NCBI GenBank assembly: GCA_040377825.1
Contig: JBEINZ010000188.1
Span: forward strand, 1 to 6,342
Origin: JBEINZ01 sp040377825
GTDB lineage: Bacteria > Pseudomonadota > Alphaproteobacteria > Rhizobiales > Ancalomicrobiaceae
DNA: 6,342 nt
Direction of reading: 5' to 3'
Shown: positions 1 to 5,948 of the stretch, one piece after another
How the letters are laid out: each line of letters begins with the position of its first letter
How positions within the stretch are numbered: position 1 is the first letter of the stretch
Notes under the pieces: model-generated
What the model was told of the DNA's origin: nothing
Database searches by the model: none
What the model saw: the letters and a program-made list of their open reading frames with translations, nothing else
Made by a program: the position numbers and the translations under genes

Positions 1-942
1 GGATTCGACCTGGCCTGTCTGAAAGGGCATGGCGAAATATACCTGCTCGCGAGCGATGACTTCGCCTTTCTTGATCGACATCTTGGCGAAGATGCCGCGC
101 CGCAGAGTATCGATCGAGTTGACCTCTTCCGGATCGATTACTCGGGTGCGCGAGCCGCAAATTGCCATTGCAGCCTTGGCCGTGCCGATCCAGGTATCGA
201 CTTGGCCGGGCGTGGAGGAATACGCGTTCAACTTGATCGTGTCCGTCGTCACGCCGACATGGCGTTCGAAAATACGAGCGCCCTTGGCGACGGCGATCGC
301 GACCGGCAGCACCTCATCGGGAGACTCGTGCGTGGACCAGCCGATGACGCGATTCGGATAGCGTTCGCGCATGACATCGATCTGATTCAAGTGGCACTTT
401 TCGCCGGGGGTTGGATAGAGCGACACGCAGTGCATGATTGCGAAGTCGCAGCCACGGTGTTCGAAGAAACTGACCAAGTCGTCGATGTTGGCGAGGGTCA
501 AGCCGCCTGTGGAAAAAATTAGCGGGGTATTGGAGCCGGCCATTTTCTCGAGCAGTGGCCAATCCTGCGCAGAACAGCTGGCGACTTTAATGAGATCGAA
601 GCCCATCGCGACGATCAGATCCACCGATTCTTCGTCAAAAGGCGTGCACATCGTGAGCATGCCCTGTGCCTTAATCGCGTCGAACATGATCTTGTAATCG
701 GGATGATCGAGGCGCGTCGAGGTGAAGCGGCCGAGGTGCTTGTTGCTACTCGAGGTCTTGTGATCCGGATGAATGAACGTATCTAGCTGACGGAACTGGA
801 ACTTGAGTACGCCTCTCACTTGATGGTGCTTCGCGACGGCCCCTACCTCCTCGATGATGCGTAATCCGTGCTCGAGGCTTCCCTGGTGGTTGTTCGCCAT
901 ATCGAAGACGAACAAGTCATTGAAGTCGAATTGGGTATTCAT
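1..942 (-). CDS. NeuB-family (sialic acid synthase-like) protein, 3' end cut by window
   Basis: Family role: NeuB-type TIM-barrel synthases condense phosphoenolpyruvate with an aldose such as ManNAc to make a nonulosonic acid. The frame runs from ATG at 942 to base 1 without a stop, giving 314 codons; known synthases are about 340-350 residues, so only the C-terminus is missing. Recognisable blocks are FDMANNHQG (13-21), KFQF (47-50), TPFDEESVD (100-108), IKVAS (118-122), STGG (144-147), MHCVSLYPTP (170-179), GWSTHE (201-206) and RHVG (227-230). The SAF/antifreeze-like domain begins near 275, with RRGIFAKMSIKKGEV (281-295). H171 and H205 fit the metal-binding histidines. K47 and K119 fit the conserved lysines. 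Odd points: D14 replaces the usual Glu, SDH is STH, and the usual DHxxSL stretch after the RH block reads KLNAYSSTP (237-245). The substrate is therefore uncertain. AGGAG lies five bases before the ATG, and the gene follows the oxidoreductase by 24 bases. Family assignment is firm; calling it a sialic acid synthase would not be. Confidence 0.88.
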   Translation of the reverse strand, partial: MNTQFDFNDLFVFDMANNHQGSLEHGLRIIEEVGAVAKHHQVRGVLKFQFRQLDTFIHPDHKTSSSNKHLGRFTSTRLDHPDYKIMFDAIKAQGMLTMCTPFDEESVDLIVAMGFDLIKVASCSAQDWPLLEKMAGSNTPLIFSTGGLTLANIDDLVSFFEHRGCDFAIMHCVSLYPTPGEKCHLNQIDVMRERYPNRVIGWSTHESPDEVLPVAIAVAKGARIFERHVGVTTDTIKLNAYSSTPGQVDTWIGTAKAAMAICGSRTRVIDPEEVNSIDTLRRGIFAKMSIKKGEVIAREQVYFAMPFQTGQVES

Positions 943-947
943 GGTTG

Positions 948-952
948 CTCCT
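948..952 (-). promoter_or_regulatory. Shine-Dalgarno site of the NeuB-like gene
   Basis: AGGAG, read on the minus strand, sits five bases upstream of the ATG at 942-940, inside the 24-base gap after the oxidoreductase stop. It fixes the start of the NeuB-like gene and suggests independent, efficient initiation. Confidence 0.75.
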
Positions 953-966
953 GGTTTTATCGTGAA

Positions 967-2061
967 TTATTTGATCGCGCTTTCGACGTAGCCGCGGCTA
1001 TAGTCGATTTGAACGGTACGGCCTTCGGCGGACGACTTGTGGCATGCGGCGGCGATCAGCATCGAATCCAGGCCGCGCTCGATGGCGATCGGCGACTCGG
1101 CAGTATCGCCGGACGCCAGCACGGCCTCGATATGGTTCAGCTCTTCGACGAAATCGTCGGGACGCGTCTTATGAATGTCGGTCGTAGAAATCTCACCCGC
1201 ATCCTTGCCCAGGATCACCGTGTCGGCGCCGGGCTTGGCGCCGCACAGCCATTCGATATAGCCTTTTGCGCCTTGCGCGCGGCCCCATTTGCGCGTCGGC
1301 CGCGTCACCACGTCTTGCACCACGCGGCCCAGCAAGCCGTTTTCGGTACGCAGTTCGACCAGGCACAACTTGTCGTAGTTCACCTTGCCGTCGTCCACGT
1401 ATTGCAGCTTGGCGGACACTTCGGTGATGCGGCCCGCGCCCGCGGCGAACGCGAAACTTTGCCAAAGATTGAGGGCATGCGAATGCTCGCCGCACGAACC
1501 CCCTCCCCTCTTCCAGAAACCGAGATAAGTGTCGGCAGGGCCGGCGAGCCAGGGATGCGCGGCGAAGATACCGCCCCAGAATTCGCGGAACTCGACGTCC
1601 AGCGTGTCGAGCGGACCGACGGCCTGTTCGGACAGCAAATGGCTCATCATCATCGCGGACTTGCTTACCGCGTGATCGTAACCGACGAAGAGCTTCACAC
1701 CGGCGGCAGCGGCTTCTTCGTATAAGGCTTGTGCGCCGGCCAGGTCGGGCGTGCACACGGGCTTTTCGACCAGAATCGCCTTTGGCTTTTCCTTGACGGC
1801 TTGGCGTGCAAGCTGCATATGGCTGTCCGGCGGCGTGCCGATTACGATCAGATCGTAGTTGCCCACCGGCGCCTTGTCGTTGGTATACAGACCGATGCTG
1901 CTGTCCCATTTGCCGTAGCGGCCAGGATAGATCATTTCGCGCGTGCGCTCGAGCGCTGCGGGATCTGTGTCGCAAATATCGGTGGCCCACCCTTTGCGAC
2001 GCGAAGCATTGGCCAAATGATTTCCGATCGAACCCGCGCCAAAAACCTTAACTCGTTTCAC
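967..2061 (-). CDS. Gfo/Idh/MocA-family NAD(P)-dependent oxidoreductase
   Basis: Family role: cytosolic NAD(P)-linked oxidation or reduction of sugars, sugar nucleotides, inositols or related polyols. The 364 residues match the usual length. The N-terminal Rossmann fold shows VKVFGAGSIGNH (4-15) with GxGxxG at 8-13, an acidic D31/D33 region after strand 2, IGTPPDSH (74-81), and the family's LVEKPV motif (97-102) with Lys100. The C-terminal alpha/beta domain carries KRGGGSCGEHSHALNL (184-199), where His193 or His195 would be the catalytic histidine. The start is GTG at 2061-2059, backed by GGAAAGGA with a six-base spacer from AAGGA. The ATG two bases earlier (2063-2061) is in another frame and reads ATG TGA. 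Stop is TAA at 969-967. It lies 80 bases after the sulfatase-fold gene and 24 bases before the NeuB-like gene, so it may supply or modify that enzyme's substrate; this is inference. The substrate cannot be read from the sequence. Confidence 0.92.
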   Translation of the reverse strand: MKRVKVFGAGSIGNHLANASRRKGWATDICDTDPAALERTREMIYPGRYGKWDSSIGLYTNDKAPVGNYDLIVIGTPPDSHMQLARQAVKEKPKAILVEKPVCTPDLAGAQALYEEAAAAGVKLFVGYDHAVSKSAMMMSHLLSEQAVGPLDTLDVEFREFWGGIFAAHPWLAGPADTYLGFWKRGGGSCGEHSHALNLWQSFAFAAGAGRITEVSAKLQYVDDGKVNYDKLCLVELRTENGLLGRVVQDVVTRPTRKWGRAQGAKGYIEWLCGAKPGADTVILGKDAGEISTTDIHKTRPDDFVEELNHIEAVLASGDTAESPIAIERGLDSMLIAAACHKSSAEGRTVQIDYSRGYVESAIK

Positions 2062-2067
2062 ATTATG

Positions 2068-2075
2068 TCCTTTCC
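2068..2075 (-). promoter_or_regulatory. Shine-Dalgarno site deciding the GTG start of the oxidoreductase
   Basis: GGAAAGGA on the minus strand, with AAGGA (2072-2068) six bases before GTG at 2061-2059. The same spacing rules out later in-frame starts. The overlapping out-of-frame ATG at 2063-2061 would hit TGA immediately. Confidence 0.75.
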
Positions 2076-2085
2076 AATCTTAATG

Positions 2086-2097
2086 TATTGATCAATA
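2086..2097. promoter_or_regulatory. 12-base perfect palindrome in the only real intergenic gap; possible operator or internal promoter region
   Basis: TATTGATCAATA is its own reverse complement and lies 25-36 bases upstream of the oxidoreductase GTG, in the AT-rich 80-base gap 2062-2141. On the minus strand, TTGCAA (2121-2116) and AATATT (2099-2094), separated by 16 bases, make a weak sigma-70-like pair, each matching the consensus at four of six positions. The -10 candidate overlaps the palindrome, a layout compatible with a repressor site. The palindrome is directly visible; promoter or operator function is inference, and a chance occurrence is possible. I see no terminator hairpin with a T-run in the gap. 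Confidence 0.25.
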
Positions 2098-2141
2098 TTC
2101 GCCTTGTCGAAGTCGTTGCAAACAGCTGCGCGAAAACACAT

Positions 2142-3764
2142 TTACGTTTGTAGCGATATGCGCCCCGGATCCAAAATCCGGCCGCGTACTTCCAAGCATC
2201 GCGCAGCGCCCAGCTTCGCCATTCTGGCGATTCCCTCCTGCTCGGACAGCGCTGCCGCCAAATTCGTCAGCTCATCGGGATCTGAAACGAGATCGTAAAC
2301 CTCTCGGATCTGACAATGCCCGTCCTTATCGTCCATGATGTACTTTCTATCATGCGTTCTGATGGCCAAACGGATCGATTTTCTGGCCAGATCGTAAGGA
2401 CCGCGACCCAAATTTTCCATGAGGATGTAAGGACGGCCTGGGACATCCTCCGCTAAAGCATTGACGCCCTTGAACGAAGCCGGCACCTCAAGACCAAGGC
2501 AACCCAGCAAAGATGCCGGCAGATCGATGCTGCCGAACAGCGCGTCGATTTTCCTGGGCTGCATGCCGGCCTGCCAGAAGATCAAAGGAACATGACAGTG
2601 TTCTTCGTAGAAATTCGCCACATGGCTGACGGCGGGACGCGGCCAATTGGCGGCGAGGCCGTGATCCGAGGTCACGATGATCATGGTATTTTGGTCTAGC
2701 CCTTTATGCTTAAGTTGCCCAAGCAGACGGCCAATCAGCTTGTCCACATAGCTCACGGCGTAGTCGTAACCGCGCAAGCCGCGATACGCGCGGCCGAGGC
2801 GTTTGATTTTGCGAAACACCGGGCTGCCGACCGGTGGCAAATAAACCTTGCCGTCGCCGAAACACAGGTCGTGTACATCGATGACATGGCCCCAGACAAA
2901 AAATCGCTTGCCGTCTGCTCGGCCCACGTATCGGTCGATGCTGTCGAACAACTGCTTGGCGCCCATATGTTTGTGGCGGCCGAAACGAAGCGTGACATCG
3001 ATATTCGTCAGCACTTTATTGGCGTAGTTCTGCACCATTCCAGCAAAGCGATTTCTGGAAACCAAAGGCCTCGGCAGCTGCGGATAAGCTTCTTCGGCAT
3101 TCTCGTATCCGATCATCCAATTGATATAGGCGGCAGGATCTCGCTGCAAACGGCTCAACTCTTCGCGCATGCAGTAGGCAATTTTGCCGAAATCCGCGCC
3201 ATGAAACTCCGGCGTAGTCGCAATCGCGCCCGAGGCGATTTCTGCCTCTTTTTCTGCACACAGGAGTATCGTGCCGTTCAACGCCTGCTCGACCGTATGC
3301 GCCGTATGCGTCACCAATTCCGGCAGCGCAATGCGGCCGTTCTTAAATAAGTCGCGGTAATACGCGAACTCGTTTTTCCAGGCCGTCGACAAGGGCACCG
3401 ATATCTCATTGAGATGGTGGTAATGTCCGAATCCGCGTTTATAACCATAGGCCTCCGTCAGCGCGCCGCCCATACTCAAACCGACCGTCCAGTAGCCCGC
3501 CTGCTGCAACACTTCGACAAAGCTGGCCGCACGGTCGCGGATGCCACGACCGTACCCGCCTTCGTCGAGCGGATAGCTCGACGAAAACATCGAGGGAAAG
3601 GAAAACTGGGTCGGGCTTCCATGTGTGTGGTAACTCGAGAAAGACACGCCTTCGCGGCTGAGCCGGTCGAAATTGGGAGTGTGCGCCGCCTCGTAGCCGC
3701 TGAAGCCCAGACGATCGTATCGCAAGCCATCTATCGTCAGGAAAATGATGTTGGGCAAACTCAT
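2142..3764 (-). CDS. Cytosolic sulfatase/alkaline-phosphatase superfamily protein
   Basis: Superfamily role: metal-dependent hydrolysis or transfer of sulfate or phosphate esters. The 540 residues are typical of sulfatases. The start MSLPNIIFLTIDGLRYDRLG shows the first metal motif, with D12 but Gly13 in place of the usual second Asp. The nucleophile region SPTQFSFPSMFSSSYP (50-65) aligns as S55-F-P-S58-M against the sulfatase C/S-x-P-S-R signature, so the Arg is lost. VIDVHDL (295-301) and TSDHGL (365-370, D367/H368) supply further metal ligands. YEEHCHVPLIFW (386-397) matches the region following the metal site. EVYDLVSDPDELTNLA (488-503) is the characteristic C-terminal sulfatase block. 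There is no signal peptide or membrane segment, so it should act in the cytoplasm. Its ATG (3764-3762) overlaps the cytidylyltransferase TGA (3763-3761) as ATGA, with little Shine-Dalgarno, implying translational coupling and a shared pathway. It could be a phosphatase, phosphodiesterase or transferase and not a true sulfatase; the fold is secure, the reaction is not. Confidence 0.88.
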   Translation of the reverse strand: MSLPNIIFLTIDGLRYDRLGFSGYEAAHTPNFDRLSREGVSFSSYHTHGSPTQFSFPSMFSSSYPLDEGGYGRGIRDRAASFVEVLQQAGYWTVGLSMGGALTEAYGYKRGFGHYHHLNEISVPLSTAWKNEFAYYRDLFKNGRIALPELVTHTAHTVEQALNGTILLCAEKEAEIASGAIATTPEFHGADFGKIAYCMREELSRLQRDPAAYINWMIGYENAEEAYPQLPRPLVSRNRFAGMVQNYANKVLTNIDVTLRFGRHKHMGAKQLFDSIDRYVGRADGKRFFVWGHVIDVHDLCFGDGKVYLPPVGSPVFRKIKRLGRAYRGLRGYDYAVSYVDKLIGRLLGQLKHKGLDQNTMIIVTSDHGLAANWPRPAVSHVANFYEEHCHVPLIFWQAGMQPRKIDALFGSIDLPASLLGCLGLEVPASFKGVNALAEDVPGRPYILMENLGRGPYDLARKSIRLAIRTHDRKYIMDDKDGHCQIREVYDLVSDPDELTNLAAALSEQEGIARMAKLGAARCLEVRGRILDPGRISLQT

Positions 3765-4549
3765 GCGGTCGCGACTCGTGAAACCGGGATATTCGCCAGC
3801 CGCTCGCGCGTCACTTCGGATTGCAGATCGCTCACGGTATCCACTTCCACCCAGCCGCCGTGGATAGGCACGCTCTGCAGGGTATGTCCTGCATCAATCA
3901 CCGCTTGCAACAGATCGGTCATGTAGGCCTTCTCTATCGTTTTCCCACCGAGTTCTCCCTTGGCCTTGGCGGCGTGGAAAACCCCGCGCAGTATTTCGGC
4001 GCCGCATGGACTCAGCTTGATCAACCCCATATACTGGCCTTCGATTTCGTCCAGCGAACGGGGCTTGCGGCCGAGCTCATAGACGCTGCCGTCTGAACGC
4101 AGCTTCAGCGTCTCCGCATCGGACAAAGGATCCTCGTTGCGCGCCCGCCAGTAGGACTCCCAATCCTTATCGACCGTAATCGCGATATCCGCGGGGCAGT
4201 CGAGCAAAGCCCGCAGGATTTGTGGTGAATAAACGATGTCGCCATAGCAGATCACCACATTGCCGGACAGCTCTTCTTCCGCGCAGAACAGCGTCCAGAC
4301 CATATTGGTTTCGAAGAAGCGCTGATTGAGCTTCAAGGCAACGTCGGGGCGTGCGAGCATGTCGGCGCGATACCCGCCGATCATGAGCATTTGTTTGATT
4401 CTCGCATCGGAACGGAGCACCGACAGATGACGGTCGAGCAGACTGATGCCGTCCACTTCGACCATGCATTTCGGGCGATCCAAGGTGTAAGGCCGAAGTC
4501 GGGTGCCTTCTCCGGCCACGAGCAGAATGGCTTTGTAGTCAATTGTCAT
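3761..4549 (-). CDS. Nucleotidyltransferase, phosphoglutamine cytidylyltransferase-like (Cj1416 type)
   Basis: Likely role, by family: transfer of CMP from CTP to L-glutamine phosphate, giving CDP-L-glutamine, as Cj1416 does in Campylobacter phosphoramidate synthesis. The 262 residues form one GT-A-like sugar-phosphate nucleotidyltransferase domain: LLVAGEGTRLRP (9-20), PKCMVEVDG (26-34), GDIVY (103-107, D104 a metal ligand) and WVEVD (233-237, D237 the second ligand). Stretches that recall Cj1416 from memory are TNMVWTLFCA (81-90), GDIVY, VDKDW (126-130), EDPLSDAETLKL (139-150) and EIEGQYMGL (168-176). The PKCMVE block also occurs in phosphocholine and hexose-1-phosphate cytidylyl/nucleotidyltransferases, which are the main alternative. 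The ATG at 4549 lies 11 bases inside the preceding C26 gene, and the stop overlaps the next start as ATGA. Adjacency to a Cj1417-like hydrolase strengthens the specific call. Family about 0.95; phosphoglutamine specificity about 0.7. Confidence 0.85.
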   Translation of the reverse strand: MTIDYKAILLVAGEGTRLRPYTLDRPKCMVEVDGISLLDRHLSVLRSDARIKQMLMIGGYRADMLARPDVALKLNQRFFETNMVWTLFCAEEELSGNVVICYGDIVYSPQILRALLDCPADIAITVDKDWESYWRARNEDPLSDAETLKLRSDGSVYELGRKPRSLDEIEGQYMGLIKLSPCGAEILRGVFHAAKAKGELGGKTIEKAYMTDLLQAVIDAGHTLQSVPIHGGWVEVDTVSDLQSEVTRERLANIPVSRVATA

Positions 4550-5162
4550 GGCTTAGCAGTTGCATAAGGCGTCGACTATCCTGTTCGCGATGACCTTCGC
4601 GCTCGGGATGCCACATCCAGCCCTCCCAAGGCAGCGATTCGTGGCGCATCGCTTCAATGCTCCCGTCTTCGGCGCGCAACAGAACGCGATAACCCGTCGG
4701 GCATTGCATGAAACCGAAGTTATGGAAGCTGTTAACCCGGCCCGGCCAATCGCCGTCGAGTTCGTGATGCGTGCGAACATGTCCTTCCAGTCGGACTAAC
4801 GCGCCGCCTGCCGCCACACCCATCATCTGCATGCCGCGGCAAATTCCGAGCACCGGCCGGCTATTGCGCTCGGCCCAAGTCAGCATGGCCGTTTCGGTCG
4901 CGTCGCGCGCAGCGAACTCGCCGACATCGTTGCCGCCCGAAAGGAACACCAATTCGGGCGCCAATTCGTCCAGCCATGCCGCGATAGAAATTCCGGAGGC
5001 AAGCGGAGCTGCCAGCGTATTCGGCACCGGAAACGCAGCAAGGCCGGCCTTGGACAACCATACGGCAAGCGCTTGATCCAAGCTATCGCGAATTTCGTCG
5101 CGATCGGGCACGCGGTCGACGCGCTGGGAAACCGCTGCGATACGCAGGTGAATTGCGCTCAT
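4539..5162 (-). CDS. Class I glutamine amidotransferase-like (peptidase C26) hydrolase, Cj1417 type: probable CDP-L-glutamine hydrolase
   Basis: Likely role: hydrolysis of the gamma-glutamyl amide of CDP-L-glutamine to cytidine diphosphoramidate and L-glutamate, as established for Cj1417. The 207 residues form a single amidotransferase domain: RIAAVSQRVD (7-16), LSGGND (74-79), the nucleophile elbow VLGICRGMQMM (104-114, Cys108), VNSFHNFGF (143-151) and the catalytic WHPERE (184-189, His185 and Glu187). The catalytic triad is intact. No synthetase domain is fused, as expected for a stand-alone gamma-glutamyl hydrolase. The SQRV...EIRDSLDQA start and the NSFHNF and WHPERE blocks match Cj1417-type proteins as I recall them. 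I chose ATG at 5162 over an in-frame ATG at 5249: homologues begin with this strand, it forms an ATGA overlap with the methyltransferase stop, and the extra 29 residues would lie wholly inside that gene. A PuuD-like gamma-glutamyl-GABA hydrolase is the alternative, but no polyamine genes are nearby. Confidence 0.87.
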   Translation of the reverse strand: MSAIHLRIAAVSQRVDRVPDRDEIRDSLDQALAVWLSKAGLAAFPVPNTLAAPLASGISIAAWLDELAPELVFLSGGNDVGEFAARDATETAMLTWAERNSRPVLGICRGMQMMGVAAGGALVRLEGHVRTHHELDGDWPGRVNSFHNFGFMQCPTGYRVLLRAEDGSIEAMRHESLPWEGWMWHPEREGHREQDSRRLMQLLSHDN

Positions 5163-5944
5163 GGCTTGCGCGCAATCAAAACATAAACATTGCAAAACTG
5201 GTCCGGCCACCAGCGCATCAGGGCGCGCTGAACCAGGCGGCCGCTCCACGAAAGCCGATAGCCCTCCGCTCGCGCACGATTCTCGTCGAAGATCTTATGT
5301 CCCGCGGCGCGGAACAATCGGAACTTGTAGGGGAAGGGCATATTTTCCACCGGCGATGCAAACTCAATTTCAAATCCCGCCTTTCGGAACAGCGCCTTGA
5401 ACTCGCCGCGCGTCAGATTGACTTTGTGGAATTGCAGTTCGCCCGTGTGCTTACGGCTACGCTTGCGGTCGGCATGCCAGTCGTTTAAGCGCGTTTGCAG
5501 ATTATCAGCACGGAAAGAGGCGCACACCGCGCCACCGCGTTTCAGCACGCGGAAGGTCTCGGCGACCGCACGCTCGAGTCCATGCTCCAGATTATGATAG
5601 AGGCCGAAAGCCAGGACATAATCGAAGGTTTCGTCGGCGAATTCCAGCTTGGTGATGTCGCCCACGGCGACCTTGAGCGAACTGTCGGCGTTCACGAGCT
5701 TCTTGATCGCCACGTCGACGAAATCGACGCCGACGATATCGTAACCACGATTGTGGAAGTAACGCAGAATACGCCCAACCCCGCAACCGGCTTCCAGAAT
5801 CCGGCCATCTTTGCGCGTCACCGCTTGGGCGGCGTACTTAAGCGGATAGACATCGGAATTCTCCATGGGCGCATCGACTGGAATATCCTCCCAACGCGAG
5901 GTCCAGTATTCCTTCACGCCATGGACTCTGTATGTTTTTCTCAC
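5159..5944 (-). CDS. Class I SAM-dependent methyltransferase
   Basis: Role: methyl transfer from S-adenosylmethionine to an unknown acceptor. The 261 residues hold one Rossmann-like methyltransferase domain: motif I ILEAGCGVGRILRYF (49-63), an acidic residue after strand 2 in IVGVDFVD (71-78), motif II-like VGDITKLEF (95-103) then FDYVLAFGLYHNLEH (109-123), and post-motif FRVLKRGGAVCASF (132-145). There is no membrane segment, so it is soluble. The start is GTG at 5944-5942, four bases after the formyltransferase TGA, with GGAGA (5958-5954) nine bases upstream; the next in-frame Met (residue 28) would remove the conserved YW...W start. The stop overlaps the C26 start as ATGA. Campylobacter phosphoramidate clusters also carry methyltransferases (Cj1419, Cj1420) for O-methylation, which makes this a candidate for the same job. 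That is inference from position; the acceptor could equally be a sugar hydroxyl or amine. Confidence 0.9.
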   Translation of the reverse strand: MRKTYRVHGVKEYWTSRWEDIPVDAPMENSDVYPLKYAAQAVTRKDGRILEAGCGVGRILRYFHNRGYDIVGVDFVDVAIKKLVNADSSLKVAVGDITKLEFADETFDYVLAFGLYHNLEHGLERAVAETFRVLKRGGAVCASFRADNLQTRLNDWHADRKRSRKHTGELQFHKVNLTRGEFKALFRKAGFEIEFASPVENMPFPYKFRLFRAAGHKIFDENRARAEGYRLSWSGRLVQRALMRWWPDQFCNVYVLIARKP

Positions 5945-5948
5945 CAGC

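Noticed and set aside
868..1725. Plus-strand open frame of 285 codons
   Set aside because: It lies antisense to the oxidoreductase and the NeuB-like gene, which have clear family motifs. Its translation is Arg/His/Ala-rich without a recognisable domain, as expected for the reverse of GC-biased codons.
2061..2063. ATG just upstream of the oxidoreductase start
   Set aside because: It is out of frame and followed at once by TGA (ATGTGA); the real start is the GTG at 2061-2059.
2116..2141. Possible terminator after the sulfatase-fold gene
   Set aside because: Only short self-complementary pieces (TTGCAA, CAGCTG) are present; no GC-rich stem followed by a T-run is visible on the minus strand.
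2706..3350. Plus-strand open frame of 214 codons
   Set aside because: It lies entirely within the sulfatase-fold gene on the other strand and has no recognisable motif or ribosome binding context.
3761..4549. NeuA-type CMP-sugar synthetase partner for the NeuB-like gene
   Set aside because: The AGEGTRLRP and PKCMVE blocks belong to the sugar-phosphate/phosphocholine-type nucleotidyltransferases, not to the CMP-sialic acid synthetase family.
5163..5249. 29-residue N-terminal extension of the C26 hydrolase from an upstream ATG
   Set aside because: It would sit fully inside the methyltransferase, is not homologous to family N-termini, and the ATGA-overlapping start at 5162 fits both family length and operon logic.
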